Positions 51,518 to 61,679 of a DNA stretch of 64,000 bases are shown here, in pieces. The stretch spans positions 1 through 64,000 of the forward strand of contig CANMDH010000018.1 in NCBI GenBank assembly GCA_947496555.1, given 5' to 3'. Numbering within the stretch: the stretch's first letter is position 1; each line of letters opens with the position of its first letter. Made by a program: the position numbers and the translations under genes. The notes beneath the pieces are model-generated. The model was not told where the DNA came from and did not search any database. It saw only the letters and a program-made list of their open reading frames with translations. Origin of the DNA: an uncultured Aquimarina sp. (GTDB lineage: Bacteria > Bacteroidota > Bacteroidia > Flavobacteriales > Flavobacteriaceae).

Positions 51518-53395
51518 TTATAAAGAACGATAAATCTCCTTTAAAACATTAGCATTTACTTTTGTTCTCCAATCAGAGCCAAGTGCATTTTCCCAAAGAG
51601 GCTCTAGACTTAAAGCTACACTTGTCATTACATCTAATTGATCTTCGGTCACATTTGCACAAACTCTTTCGGGAAGCGTAATCCCATGACATTCTTTCAT
51701 CTTTTTAAAGATAGCAACACCTTCGGGATAATATTTTTCCAATTTATCAAAAACAATACAATTTCCAATTCCATGTTTTACACCCAAAACATAGGCTAAT
51801 CCATAACTCATAGCATGGGCAACACCTACCTGAGAATAAGCAATACTCATACCTCCATGCCAGGAAGCCATCATCAATTTCGCGTCAGCCTCTTCTTTTC
51901 TAAGATTATCGCCTAAGAAGATTTCTTTACATAAATCCAATGCTTTTTCTCCATAACTTTGGCTAAATGCATTTAAATATGTCCCGTCAAGAGATTCTAC
52001 ACAATGTATATAACAATCCATACCAGTATAAAACCATTGATCTTTTGGCACATCTTTAATAAGTTCTGGATCCAAGATCACCTGATCAAAAGGTGTGAAA
52101 TCTGAATTGATTCCCAATTTACGTTTGGGCCCTGTAAGTACCGTTGTTCTAGATACTTCGGCTCCTGTTCCGGAAATTGTGGGAACCCCAACATGAAACA
52201 CCGCTTTATTTTTAACAAGGTCCCACCCCTGGTAATCCGAAGCACTTCCTGGATTTGTAAGCATAATAGCAACTGCTTTACTCAAATCCAGCATTGATCC
52301 TCCACCTATACCTAATATACCACTAGGAATAAATTGATAATCCCTTTTTATTTTAGAAACAATTTCGTCGACCTGAGAAGTCTTTGGTTCTTCGGCAGTA
52401 GACACATAAATTATTTCGTCAATCGAGGACAAAGGGATTCTATCTTCTATAAAAGAGGTATTATTTTCAAAAACACTATCTATCAAATAAATAAACGGAG
52501 CAATACCTTTACGTTCACAGGAGATAATTCCTCCTATCTGATTGAAAGATCCTTTTCCAAATACTACTTTAGGTACCATTGGAAAATTTCTATGATTAGA
52601 AGTATACACTTCGGAAGCGGTAGCTATATATTTCGTACTCAAAATATCTTCTGTATTAATTAATTTCTTTGCTCTTTCTAAATCTTCCGGGGTATCAATT
52701 TCAACACCTTCGTGTTGTGTTTCTATCATTTTAATATTTTTACCATACTCGAGGTATCGTATGCATTCAATTTTTTCTGAAGCCTCTAAAGAACGCATGG
52801 GGAGGTTATAAAAATCTAGTATGGCTTGTTTCCTAAAGGCGTAGACACCTTTGTGTTTATGGTATGTATAGTCTAATTCTTTATCACGTGGGTAGGGAAT
52901 CGGTGCACGAGAAAAATATAAGGCATAATCGTTTTCATCCACAATTACCTTAACGCTATTAGGATTCATTATATCATCCCAATCACTTATTGGAGTCATA
53001 AGGCTTGCCAGATCAATACGATCAGAATCATCTTCATAAAATACGTTGAGAACTTTTTCTAAACTTTCACGATCCGTAAATGGTTCATCACCTTGCACAT
53101 TTACAACAATATCAACATCCATATCCTCTACGGCCTCGGCAATTCTGTCACTACCACAACTATGCTCCTTTTTGCTCATAATAGCTTTCCCGCCATGAGA
53201 CTTAATTTCCTGATATATAATGTCACTATCTGTGACGACATATACCGATTCAAAAAGTCCTGAGTTAATGGTGGCTTCATACGTTCTTCTAATGACGGTC
53301 TTACCGCCCAAGTCTTGCATTAATTTACCCGGAAATCGCGTGGCAGCATACCTCGCAGGTATCATTGCGATGATTTTTAAAGTATTTTTGTTCAA
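51518..53395 (-). CDS. KdsB-KdnB fusion: CMP-Kdo synthetase + Kdo 8-oxidase-like Fe alcohol dehydrogenase
   Basis: A 625-residue two-domain protein. Residues 1-250 are a complete 3-deoxy-manno-octulosonate cytidylyltransferase: [34 protein letters not shown], then [15 protein letters not shown] at its end. After a linker of about 22 residues, residues 272-625 are an iron-containing alcohol dehydrogenase with [13 protein letters not shown] (NAD), [11 protein letters not shown] and [15 protein letters not shown] (metal ligands). That domain matches KdnB, which oxidises Kdo at C8 in the 8-amino-Kdo pathway of Shewanella. The continuous frame shows one polypeptide. No KdnA aminotransferase lies in the window. 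Confidence 0.88.
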   Translation of the reverse strand: MNKNTLKIIAMIPARYAATRFPGKLMQDLGGKTVIRRTYEATINSGLFESVYVVTDSDIIYQEIKSHGGKAIMSKKEHSCGSDRIAEAVEDMDVDIVVNVQGDEPFTDRESLEKVLNVFYEDDSDRIDLASLMTPISDWDDIMNPNSVKVIVDENDYALYFSRAPIPYPRDKELDYTYHKHKGVYAFRKQAILDFYNLPMRSLEASEKIECIRYLEYGKNIKMIETQHEGVEIDTPEDLERAKKLINTEDILSTKYIATASEVYTSNHRNFPMVPKVVFGKGSFNQIGGIISCERKGIAPFIYLIDSVFENNTSFIEDRIPLSSIDEIIYVSTAEEPKTSQVDEIVSKIKRDYQFIPSGILGIGGGSMLDLSKAVAIMLTNPGSASDYQGWDLVKNKAVFHVGVPTISGTGAEVSRTTVLTGPKRKLGINSDFTPFDQVILDPELIKDVPKDQWFYTGMDCYIHCVESLDGTYLNAFSQSYGEKALDLCKEIFLGDNLRKEEADAKLMMASWHGGMSIAYSQVGVAHAMSYGLAYVLGVKHGIGNCIVFDKLEKYYPEGVAIFKKMKECHGITLPERVCANVTEDQLDVMTSVALSLEPLWENALGSDWRTKVNANVLKEIYRSL

Positions 53396-53417
53396 AGTTT
53401 GTTGCTTTTCTGGATTT

Positions 53418-53425
53418 GCAAATTT
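53418..53425 (-). promoter_or_regulatory. Possible minus-7 box of the KdsB-KdnB gene
   Basis: On the minus strand TAAATTTG lies 22 bp ahead of the start codon; no good upstream TTTG at 19-20 bp was found, so support is partial. Confidence 0.4.
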
Positions 53426-53524
53426 AACTTTTTTAAATCAATTTTCCTGCCATCATGTATTTTTAGTTTCACATAATTGTCTTAAAAATATCTTAAATCG
53501 ATGTAAACAAAGGACTTAAATATA

Positions 53525-54952
53525 CTAGTTTTCATAAAAAAAATCATTTTTAAACCCAATTAAATATAGTTTTTTCTTAGCTCTAGTAACGGCAGTATAT
53601 AGCCAACGCAGGTAATCCTTTGTTATTCCATCAGGAAGAAATGGTTGTTCTATAAATACCTTATCCCACTGCCCTCCCTGCGATTTATGACAGGTGATTG
53701 CATAGGAAAATTTAACTTGAAGGCTATTAAAATACTTATTATTCTTAACCTTTAAAAATTTCTTATACTTTGTTGTTTCATCCTCAAAATCTTTCATAAC
53801 TTCCTGATACAACTTGTTTGACTCTTCATAGGATAATGAAGGAGTTTCAGAAGTTAATGTATCTAATAATAAAACTGTTTCAAAGGGTTTTTGGTTTGGA
53901 TAATCGACCATACTGATCTTTACTTCGGCAAATCGGAAATCGTATAATTCTTTTATCGAGTATATTTCAAGAACCTTTATAATATCTCCATTGGCTATAA
54001 ATCCAGCTTCACTTTTATTATTTAGCCAAAAGTAGTTGTTCTTTACTACCATTAAATAATCCCCTGCAGAAAGTTCTTCTTCCTGAAAAAGTATTCGTGA
54101 TCTAATTTGTTGATTATAAATATTTGCTCTTTTATTAGAACGAAGAATAATCACTGATTCTTCATGCCCAGAACTAGAATAAGCATCATTGAGGGCTTCC
54201 AGAATTTCATGCCCATCCAAAAATCTAACAATATCCGAGTAACCCGATATCTGAAACTGAAAAGAATCATATACATTATCATTAAGTAATTCCCTTATCA
54301 GCGTAGCATTCATTAAAATACCACTATCTTCTGCCTGTCTTACCACTTCATCCAATTCTATTTGCGTAACATCTTTATTAAAAGCCATAGATAAGTTGTC
54401 GGGATTCAAAGCTGGGCTAACTTCTAGTTTAACAGGGGGTAACTGTGCCGTATCCCCAATAAGAAGAATTTTACAATTATGTCCAGAATATACATACATC
54501 ATCAAATCATCCAGGAGAGATCCATTTTCAAACAATTTGCTATCGCTAGGAGTATCAGGAATCATTGATGCTTCATCTACAATAAAAATGGTATTACGGG
54601 ATTTATTCTGCTTCAATTGGAAAGCCAAGCCTCCGGTTTTATTTTTTTTAGGATAATAAATATTTTTATGAATAGTTTGGGCTTGCTTTCCCGAATAATT
54701 GCTAATTACCTTAGCCGCTCTTCCTGTAGGTGCCAAAAGAACAGCACTCATCTTGGCTTTCCATAAATTTTTAACCAAAGTCCCAATTAAAGTAGTTTTT
54801 CCGGTTCCTGCATACCCTTTAAGCAGAAAGAGAGAATCCTTTGATCCCGTAAGCACAAAATGAGACAACTTTTGTAGAACAATATCTTGTTTCAATGTAG
54901 GTTCAAAAGGAAAATCCGCCCTTAATACTTCATAAAACTCTTTTTCCTTCAT
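53525..54952 (-). CDS. RecD-like (superfamily 1) ATP-dependent DNA helicase
   Basis: A 475-residue helicase with Walker A GYAGTGKTTL (about residues 45-54), Walker B IFIVDEASMI (about 122-131), the Gln motif after it (LIGDTAQLPPV), and the UvrD-C2 end SYAITCHKSQGGQWDKVF and YTAVTRAKKKL. It lacks the N-terminal domains of RecD2, so it is the short AAA_30-type helicase common in Bacteroidota. It probably works 5' to 3' in DNA repair. No RecB/RecC genes are near. It is divergent from the 214-residue membrane protein. Confidence 0.9.
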   Translation of the reverse strand: MKEKEFYEVLRADFPFEPTLKQDIVLQKLSHFVLTGSKDSLFLLKGYAGTGKTTLIGTLVKNLWKAKMSAVLLAPTGRAAKVISNYSGKQAQTIHKNIYYPKKNKTGGLAFQLKQNKSRNTIFIVDEASMIPDTPSDSKLFENGSLLDDLMMYVYSGHNCKILLIGDTAQLPPVKLEVSPALNPDNLSMAFNKDVTQIELDEVVRQAEDSGILMNATLIRELLNDNVYDSFQFQISGYSDIVRFLDGHEILEALNDAYSSSGHEESVIILRSNKRANIYNQQIRSRILFQEEELSAGDYLMVVKNNYFWLNNKSEAGFIANGDIIKVLEIYSIKELYDFRFAEVKISMVDYPNQKPFETVLLLDTLTSETPSLSYEESNKLYQEVMKDFEDETTKYKKFLKVKNNKYFNSLQVKFSYAITCHKSQGGQWDKVFIEQPFLPDGITKDYLRWLYTAVTRAKKKLYLIGFKNDFFYEN

Positions 54953-55045
54953 TAAACGATAAGATATAGCATTGATACTTTAGTTAATAAATCAAAGATA
55001 GGAATGATTTTTTGGCAATAAACTTTTACGATTAAAAAAAAATTG

Positions 55046-55053
55046 TAGATTTG
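55046..55053 (+). promoter_or_regulatory. Minus-7 box ahead of the membrane protein gene
   Basis: TAGATTTG matches TAnnTTTG 34 bp before the ATG at 55087. The upstream half is weak (TTTA). Confidence 0.45.
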
Positions 55054-55086
55054 CGTATACACTAATGTTTAAAGCTAAATCATAAA

Positions 55087-55731
55087 ATGAAAATTGTTAT
55101 TCAATTAGTTCTCTGGGTGGTGATAGGTTTTTTGGGATACCTTGTATACGAATCCGTAATGGGGCCTGTAAGATTTAATAAAATCAAAGAAGCCAGATAT
55201 GCAAAAGCAGTTGAAAATCTTAGAGATATTCGAACTGCACAAATAGCACATAGAGCTATTACCGGAAGATTTGAAAAAAATCCTGAAAAGTTAATATCAT
55301 TTATAGATACAGCGCAGTTTACGCTTACACAGAGAAGAGACTCTAGTTTTATTCGATTTAATAAGATTCTGAAAATTGATGAACCAAAAGACACTGTGGT
55401 AGTCGATACACTAGGATATGCTTCTGTTAAAGATTCTTTATTTAAAACAGGAAGACACAAGATAATGATGAAAGTACCTATTAAAGATTCTGATGCTAAT
55501 TTTGAAATGAATGCAGGTTATATCAATAAAAATGACTTAAGAATTGCTGTTTTTGAAGCAAAAGTGCCGAAAGATATTCTTTTATATGATCTTGACAAAG
55601 ATCTTTTAGCGCAGGAAAAAGAAGTTGTATCTGTTGATGGTGTTAATGGACCTTTTCTTTCCGTTGGCTCGATGACTGAGGTAAAGACTTCTGGTAACTG
55701 GCCATTAACTTATGGAGCAAACGACCAATAA
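55087..55731 (+). CDS. Single-pass membrane protein, Bacteroidota-specific
   Basis: A 214-residue protein with one N-terminal membrane helix (about 4-22, then MGPVRFNK) and a long periplasmic part. AVENLRDIRTAQIAHRAITGRF (about 40-61) resembles the helix after the pilin-type membrane segment of pseudopilins, but there is no prepilin cleavage site. The rest is beta-rich. I do not recognise a function. Its end overlaps the DUF3822 gene by 20 bp, so the two are translated together, with rsmD after them. Confidence 0.7.
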   Translation: MKIVIQLVLWVVIGFLGYLVYESVMGPVRFNKIKEARYAKAVENLRDIRTAQIAHRAITGRFEKNPEKLISFIDTAQFTLTQRRDSSFIRFNKILKIDEPKDTVVVDTLGYASVKDSLFKTGRHKIMMKVPIKDSDANFEMNAGYINKNDLRIAVFEAKVPKDILLYDLDKDLLAQEKEVVSVDGVNGPFLSVGSMTEVKTSGNWPLTYGANDQ

Positions 55732-56533
55732 TACAAATACAATATCAAATACATTGTCCATTCAGGTTAGCCTGAATGGACTTTCTTTTTGCACTCTTGA
55801 CGCTAATCAGCAAATAACAGCCATAGAACAAGACAATTTTGGCATACAACTTACTCCAGAACAAGTTCTTGATAAAATCAAATATACTTTTGATCACAAT
55901 CCAGCATTAAAAGGAAACTTTGACACTATAGAAGTAATTCATCAAAACGATCTTTATACATTAGTACCAAAGGATTTGTTTGATCCAAATATTCTGAAAG
56001 AATACTTAAAATATAATGTACAGGTTCTGGAAAATGATTTTGTAGTTTATGACGATTTGGATCAACACGAAATCATAACTGTTTACATACCCTATACAAA
56101 CATCAACAATTTCTTTTTTGAAACTTTTGGGTCGTTTACCTATAAACATTCAAGTACTATCTTAACCAGTTCATTATTATCACAGGAAAAAAATAGTGAT
56201 CGAGCTACTGTTTTTGCTAATATGAACGAAAAATCTTTTGATCTCATCATAATAAATAAAGGAAAACTCATATTAGCAAATACTTTTAATCATGAAACAA
56301 AAGAAGATTTCTTGTATTATCTAATGTTTACCACAGAGCAGTTACAATTGAATCCGGAAGACTTTGTACTCGTATTTTTGGGAGATATTCAAAAAGATAG
56401 TGAATACTCTGATATGGCCCATAAATATATTCGACATGTAGATTATGGTAATCATAGTCAAAAAAAATTACTTGCTCCAACTATTGATCCTATCCAACCT
56501 CATCAACATTTTGTTTTATTAAGTCATTTCTAA
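55712..56533 (+). CDS. DUF3822 family protein
   Basis: A 273-residue protein of the DUF3822 family, which has an actin-like (hexokinase/pilus-assembly ATPase) fold: LSIQVSLNGLSFCTL at the start resembles the phosphate-binding loop region, with FDLIIINKGKLILANTF later. Function is unknown. Start lies inside the previous gene (20-bp overlap); rsmD follows after 1 bp. This DUF3822-rsmD pairing is, from memory, common in flavobacteria. Confidence 0.85.
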   Translation: MEQTTNNTNTISNTLSIQVSLNGLSFCTLDANQQITAIEQDNFGIQLTPEQVLDKIKYTFDHNPALKGNFDTIEVIHQNDLYTLVPKDLFDPNILKEYLKYNVQVLENDFVVYDDLDQHEIITVYIPYTNINNFFFETFGSFTYKHSSTILTSSLLSQEKNSDRATVFANMNEKSFDLIIINKGKLILANTFNHETKEDFLYYLMFTTEQLQLNPEDFVLVFLGDIQKDSEYSDMAHKYIRHVDYGNHSQKKLLAPTIDPIQPHQHFVLLSHF

Positions 56534-56534
56534 T

Positions 56535-57077
56535 ATGCGTATAATTTCGGGAAAATATAAAGGGAAACGACTTACCGCTCCAAAAAAATTACCGGTTCGG
56601 CCAACGACAGATATGGCAAAGGAAGGGTTATTTAATATTTTGAATAATCAATATAATTTTTCTCAGATATCTGTACTTGATCTTTTTTCGGGAACGGGAA
56701 ATATTAGTTTTGAATTTGCTTCGAGAGGTGTCAACGATATAACGGCTGTAGATACTCATTATGCCTGTCTTGGATACATAAAAAGTGTTGCCCAAGAACT
56801 TGATTTTACTATTGAAACCGTTAAAAGTGATGTTTATAATTATTTAGAAAAAATAACTAGAAAAGTTGATGTTATTTTTGCCGACCCTCCTTATGATTTT
56901 ACTACCGAGCAGTTCTCTAAAATAGCCGAATTGGTTTTTGAAAAAGAGTTATTAAATGATAATGGGGTGCTCATAATAGAGCATTCAAAATATACTTCTA
57001 TAGAAGAAACCCCATACTTCACTAACTCAAGAAAATATGGAGGTTCTGTATTCAGTTTTTTTAAAAAGGGGCAATAG
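56535..57077 (+). CDS. rsmD: 16S rRNA (guanine(966)-N(2))-methyltransferase
   Basis: A 180-residue AdoMet-dependent methyltransferase that modifies G966 of 16S rRNA. It has the RsmD start RIISGKYKGKRL, the AdoMet loop DLFSGTGNISFEFASRG (about 48-64) and the catalytic DPPYDF. Third in the 55087-57077 set; the following gene is convergent. Confidence 0.94.
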   Translation: MRIISGKYKGKRLTAPKKLPVRPTTDMAKEGLFNILNNQYNFSQISVLDLFSGTGNISFEFASRGVNDITAVDTHYACLGYIKSVAQELDFTIETVKSDVYNYLEKITRKVDVIFADPPYDFTTEQFSKIAELVFEKELLNDNGVLIIEHSKYTSIEETPYFTNSRKYGGSVFSFFKKGQ

Positions 57078-57098
57078 AAACCAGCCACCTCGATCAAC

Positions 57099-57551
57099 CT
57101 AATCACTCATTACAGAGGTTCTAATAGAAAATTCGTCAATACTGTTTAGATTACTTAGCGAGTAAATCTGATGAGACGCATTACTTATAATATCTTCATA
57201 AAATGATAAAACTTTAGCATCAAAACCTGGTGTATCCTCTGCTGTAAGTTTAAAGATATCCATCTGATAAATGAAATTATTCAAGATGTGATGACTAGAT
57301 GAAAGCATTGCTTTATAAATATTCAGTTTTTCATTTTCCATACGAACTTTCCAATTGTTTCTAAGTGTATCAACAAAAAGAAAAAGTATAAAGGTCAAAA
57401 AAGGAATAATTATTTCATCAAATTCAAATTGCTCCAAACTAGCTAAAAAAGCCATAAATCTTTCAAAAAGATCTAGTTCCAAAAAGATGGTAGAAAAATA
57501 AATAAAAATAGACAATACCAATCCGAAAAGCGTAAGTTTATACCTGTTCAT
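57099..57551 (-). CDS. Two-helix membrane protein with DHp-like tail
   Basis: A 150-residue protein with two membrane helices (about 5-23 and 47-63) and a helical cytoplasmic part: MLSSSHHILNNFIYQMDIF resembles the phospho-accepting helix of histidine kinases (His-His then Asn). No ATPase domain follows, and the length rules out a full kinase. It may be a truncated or stand-alone phosphotransfer/dimerisation module, but this is speculative. It lies between rsmD (convergent, 21 bp) and a gene-free 253-bp spacer. Confidence 0.6.
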   Translation of the reverse strand: MNRYKLTLFGLVLSIFIYFSTIFLELDLFERFMAFLASLEQFEFDEIIIPFLTFILFLFVDTLRNNWKVRMENEKLNIYKAMLSSSHHILNNFIYQMDIFKLTAEDTPGFDAKVLSFYEDIISNASHQIYSLSNLNSIDEFSIRTSVMSD

Positions 57552-57804
57552 TGGTTAGGGGGGAGTTTAATGTTAGGGATTTTAATTTGTGTGAGGTTTA
57601 CTAGGTTTTACGTTTAACAATTTTAAATAAAACTGCATGTGCGTTTAAGAGTCCGATAGTTAAATATAAACAAAAAACCACATGGATAACGCAATTTACA
57701 AGTATTTTAACATTAACATTTTGTTGCAAACCCATAAACAATCTAGGTGAAAATACCCAAAAACACTAGTAATAGATTAATTTTATAGAAAACCTCTATC
57801 CTAT

Positions 57805-58707
57805 TTATGCAACTTCTTCTCCTATAGAAGCCTCCCAAATCATGAACCACTCTTCATCCGTTATTTCGGTCTCTAAAGACTGAACTGCAGACTGGATTCT
57901 GTTTATTTTGGTTGAGCCAATTATCGGAAGAATACCAGATGGATGCTTAAGAATCCAAGATGTAAGTATTTGATCCCTGGCTACTTCATATTTCTCAGCT
58001 AATTGATCCACAATAGTGTTAATACGCATTACTCTTTTCTCTGGTTTAGAAACAAAGAAGCTACCTCCAGCTAAGGTCGAGTACCCCATTGGTTTAACTC
58101 CTTTGATAATACATTGATCCAAAGTCCCATCTATAAAAGGCTCTGTGTGTAATGGCGAAATTTCAATTTGATTTGTCTGTAAAGAAATAAAACTGTTAAG
58201 CATCTCAAACTGAGTAGGTGTAAAATTAGATACTCCGAAATGCAAAACTTTACCTTGGTCTTTTAATTTTGAAAAGGCGGTAGCTATTTCATGAGTATTC
58301 ATTAGCGGACTTGGCCTATGAATCAAAAGGAGATCTATATAGTCGGTTTGCAAATTAACCAATGATTGCTCTACCGACTTAAGAATATAGTCAGCTGATG
58401 TATCATAAGATTTTATTCGATTTTCTGGTCGGTTAGGGGTTACTAATTTAATACCGCATTTGGTAACCAATTGCATATTTTCTCTAAGTGAGTTATTCTT
58501 CTTAATTGCACCTCCAAATAATGTTTCGGTAGTATAATGTCCATAAATATCGGCATGATCAAAAGTAGTAACACCAATAGACATGCAATCCTCTATAAGC
58601 TTTTGAGCTTGTTTAACCGACAGATTTGCCCCCCATTCGCCCCAATTCATACATCCTGCCACAATACGGGAAAAAACAGGGCCATTTTTAGAAATCTCAA
58701 CTTTCAT
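57805..58707 (-). CDS. Aldo/keto reductase
   Basis: A 300-residue AKR-barrel enzyme. Visible catalytic residues are Asp (FDHADIYGHY), Tyr in the same block, Lys (LVTKCGIKL) and His (IDLLLIHRPSP). SPLHTEPFIDG and TLAGGSFF follow. It belongs to the YdhF/predicted-oxidoreductase group that works on small carbonyls with NADPH. The 253-bp spacer to its left (57552-57804) holds nothing I recognise. No partner genes; substrate unknown. Confidence 0.9.
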   Translation of the reverse strand: MKVEISKNGPVFSRIVAGCMNWGEWGANLSVKQAQKLIEDCMSIGVTTFDHADIYGHYTTETLFGGAIKKNNSLRENMQLVTKCGIKLVTPNRPENRIKSYDTSADYILKSVEQSLVNLQTDYIDLLLIHRPSPLMNTHEIATAFSKLKDQGKVLHFGVSNFTPTQFEMLNSFISLQTNQIEISPLHTEPFIDGTLDQCIIKGVKPMGYSTLAGGSFFVSKPEKRVMRINTIVDQLAEKYEVARDQILTSWILKHPSGILPIIGSTKINRIQSAVQSLETEITDEEWFMIWEASIGEEVA

Positions 58708-58747
58708 TTAAATTTTCTTTAATTATAAGTAACTATCCAAAATATGA

Positions 58748-61672
58748 TCAATAATCTATTGCTTCGTAAACAACTCTTTGAATTTCTGACCTAATATCAT
58801 TAGATATCAATTTTCTATTTGCCGAATTTGGAAATGTTCGATTACTAAGAAACACATAGACTATTTCTTCTTCGGGATCTGCCCATGTAAAAGTCCCCGT
58901 AAAACCACTATGCCCAAAACTTGTCATAGATATACATCCGCAAGTAGGTCCAATATCTCCAAGTTGCGGTTTATCAAAACCCACTCCCCTGCGTACATCT
59001 TTATGACAATAATGACAGGTATTAAATTCTTCTAAGGTCTGACTCTTGAAATATTGTTTTCCTCCATAATAACCACCATTAAGGTACATTTGCATAATTT
59101 TTGTTACATCATTTGCATTTGCGAACAAACCGGCATGTCCTCCGATACCACCAAACATTGCCGCTCCTTGATCATGAACATACCCATGAATAATCTCCTT
59201 CCTGAAAGCTTGATCATTTTCTGTTGGCACTATCCTTTTTTTCTTGAACTTTTTTAAAGGCAAAAACGAAGTATTACTCGCTCCTAACGGTTTATAAAAA
59301 TGTTGCTGCGTAAGTGCATTTAATGTATTACCATAGTGATCTTCGATATAGGATTTTAAAAGATAATATGGTAAATCGCTATACTTATACCTTAGCCTTT
59401 TACGTAATTCACTATCCCTAATTCTTAACATCAGTGAATCTCTCATATCACTACGGAAATAGAGATTATTGGTTACCTCTATATTAAACTCTTCAGAATA
59501 GCTATTCCTGTAGTATTTCCTATCCGGTTTTTGGGTTATTGTATCTAATGTTTTCAGATAAAACGGAATCCATGCTCTAAGTTTTGCATAGTGAGAAAGC
59601 ATAGATCGTATTGTAATATTTTCTTTATTTGAATCCTTAAAAGAAGGAAGCATATCTCCCACTCGGGTATCCAAAGAAATCAGCCCTTTGTCCTTTAACT
59701 CAATAGTGAGCGGTAATGTAGCCAATATTTTAGTTAATGATGCAAGGTCATAAATATCAGACCCTTTTACTTTTCGTATCTTATTATACGTATGGTACCC
59801 ATAGTTCTTATTAAATATCACTTTTCCTTTTCGTGCTACAATTAATTGTAATCCAGGCGTCATCTTTTCCGTTAAAGTGCGATCTACGATAGAGTCAATT
59901 CTCTTAAGCCTGTATGAATTCATCCCAACACTTTCTGGCAACCCATACATCAATCGTTTTAATGATCGTGTTTCAAGTCCCGTTCCCATTAGAAAATCTT
60001 TACTCAAACTTACCGGTAGTTTTCCCTTTGCCTCGATAGCTCCAAAAAGTAATTGAGCGGCTTTTTCTTGTGCTACAATACTGTTTTGATATGCCATTAC
60101 AATCCCTTCCAGATTTGTTGTAGTAAGCATATCCAACATCGCATATGGTCTTGCAAAAACACTTAGGACTGTTGTATTAAGTCTTGCAATCTCGTACAAC
60201 CACACTAATTCTTTATCCGCGAATTTATAATCCTTCCATGGAGAAGCATTGGATTTATGAAAACCAACAATTACATAATTATAATTGCGCAATTGATCGA
60301 TCATTTCACCTAGCTGATTGGCTTTTACCCAGTCTACTTGCGTATATTTACTTAGCTGCTCATAAAAAGCTTCACCTGAATCATCCCCTAACGATACATA
60401 AGCTATCTTTTTAAGATCTAAATTCTTTACCGGAAGTGTAGCCCTTGTATTTTTAATAACAGTCAATGAATTTTCTACCAATTCATGATGCAATACTTTA
60501 TTTTTCGGACTGTTTAGTTCTTCATATAAATAAGACATTTCTATAGGTTTATATTTATGAAGACCTACTTTATATTTTGCTAACAAAATTTTTCTTACAG
60601 AATGCGCTAAACGCTCTTCGGTAATTATCTTTGAATAATATGCTGAAATGATCTTTTGAGAAGCCAGTGGTACATCTTCAGACATCAACAGGATATCATT
60701 GCCAGCCAAAAAAGCTGCCAAGTCTATCTCACCGGGACTTTTAAAATCTGAAGCACCTTTCATATTTAATGCATCAGTAAATACCAAACCTTTGAACTTA
60801 AGGCTGTCCTGTAACAAATTGGTTACAACATTTTTAGAAATTGAAGAGGGATAACCCGATCTAAATTCTAAACTTGGAATATTAAGATGAGCCACCATTA
60901 CACTGGATAGCCCTTCACTAATAAGTTTTCGGTACGGATAAAGCTCTACATTATCAATTCTGTTGGCATCAAAACCAATCGTAGGTAGTGTTTTATGAGA
61001 ATCACTATCGGTATCACCATGGCCTGGAAAATGTTTGGCACTAGCCATTATTCCTTCCTTTTGCATTCCTTTCATAAAAGCTAAGGATTTTTGGGCAACG
61101 CTTTCTTTATCCTCCCCAAAAGATCGATTACCAATAATAGGGTTCTTGGGATTTGTATTGATATCTACTACTGGTGCAAAATTAATGTGAACTCCTAATC
61201 GTTTGCAATGTCTGGCTATTTGCCTTCCGGTTTCCTCGATCAAATCATTATTTTGAATAGCGCCCAAAGTCATATTCCATGGAAAAGCTTGTGTAGAATC
61301 CAATCGCATTGCCAACCCCCATTCGGCATCCATTCCAATTAATAATGGAATTTTGGACAAAGCCTGATATTCGTTGGTTAATTTGGCCTGACGGTTTGGA
61401 CCTCCTTTAGAAAAGATAACACCGCCTATATGATACTCTTCAATTAATCGCTTTATTTTATCGGTATCTTTTTTTGGTTTTGAAGAAAGGACATCGACTA
61501 TAAATAATTGACCTACTTTCTCTTTTAAGGTCATGGCATTATAAACACTGTCTACCCAACTTTTTTGAACCTCAAAATCCTTTGTAACCAAAGGATTCAC
61601 CTGCTGGGAACATACACCAATGGTACTAAAAAAAATTAAAAAAGAAATATAGTTTTTAATTATTTGCCACAC
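58748..61672 (-). CDS. GH3 glycoside hydrolase fused to serine beta-lactamase-like hydrolase
   Basis: A 974-residue exported protein. After a signal peptide (about 1-23), a GH3 domain (about 30-380) of the NagZ type shows KHFPGHGDTDSDSHKTLPTI with the His-Asp dyad and the nucleophile Asp in VFTDALNMKG. A GH3_C-like domain follows (about 410-590). From about 610 there is a penicillin-binding/beta-lactamase fold with SxxK (ASLTK), YSD and HSG motifs. The pairing of a beta-N-acetylglucosaminidase and a D-amino-acid hydrolase suggests periplasmic peptidoglycan turnover. Fusions of this type are known in Bacteroidota. Confidence 0.9.
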   Translation of the reverse strand: MWQIIKNYISFLIFFSTIGVCSQQVNPLVTKDFEVQKSWVDSVYNAMTLKEKVGQLFIVDVLSSKPKKDTDKIKRLIEEYHIGGVIFSKGGPNRQAKLTNEYQALSKIPLLIGMDAEWGLAMRLDSTQAFPWNMTLGAIQNNDLIEETGRQIARHCKRLGVHINFAPVVDINTNPKNPIIGNRSFGEDKESVAQKSLAFMKGMQKEGIMASAKHFPGHGDTDSDSHKTLPTIGFDANRIDNVELYPYRKLISEGLSSVMVAHLNIPSLEFRSGYPSSISKNVVTNLLQDSLKFKGLVFTDALNMKGASDFKSPGEIDLAAFLAGNDILLMSEDVPLASQKIISAYYSKIITEERLAHSVRKILLAKYKVGLHKYKPIEMSYLYEELNSPKNKVLHHELVENSLTVIKNTRATLPVKNLDLKKIAYVSLGDDSGEAFYEQLSKYTQVDWVKANQLGEMIDQLRNYNYVIVGFHKSNASPWKDYKFADKELVWLYEIARLNTTVLSVFARPYAMLDMLTTTNLEGIVMAYQNSIVAQEKAAQLLFGAIEAKGKLPVSLSKDFLMGTGLETRSLKRLMYGLPESVGMNSYRLKRIDSIVDRTLTEKMTPGLQLIVARKGKVIFNKNYGYHTYNKIRKVKGSDIYDLASLTKILATLPLTIELKDKGLISLDTRVGDMLPSFKDSNKENITIRSMLSHYAKLRAWIPFYLKTLDTITQKPDRKYYRNSYSEEFNIEVTNNLYFRSDMRDSLMLRIRDSELRKRLRYKYSDLPYYLLKSYIEDHYGNTLNALTQQHFYKPLGASNTSFLPLKKFKKKRIVPTENDQAFRKEIIHGYVHDQGAAMFGGIGGHAGLFANANDVTKIMQMYLNGGYYGGKQYFKSQTLEEFNTCHYCHKDVRRGVGFDKPQLGDIGPTCGCISMTSFGHSGFTGTFTWADPEEEIVYVFLSNRTFPNSANRKLISNDIRSEIQRVVYEAIDY

Positions 61673-61679
61673 GAAAATT

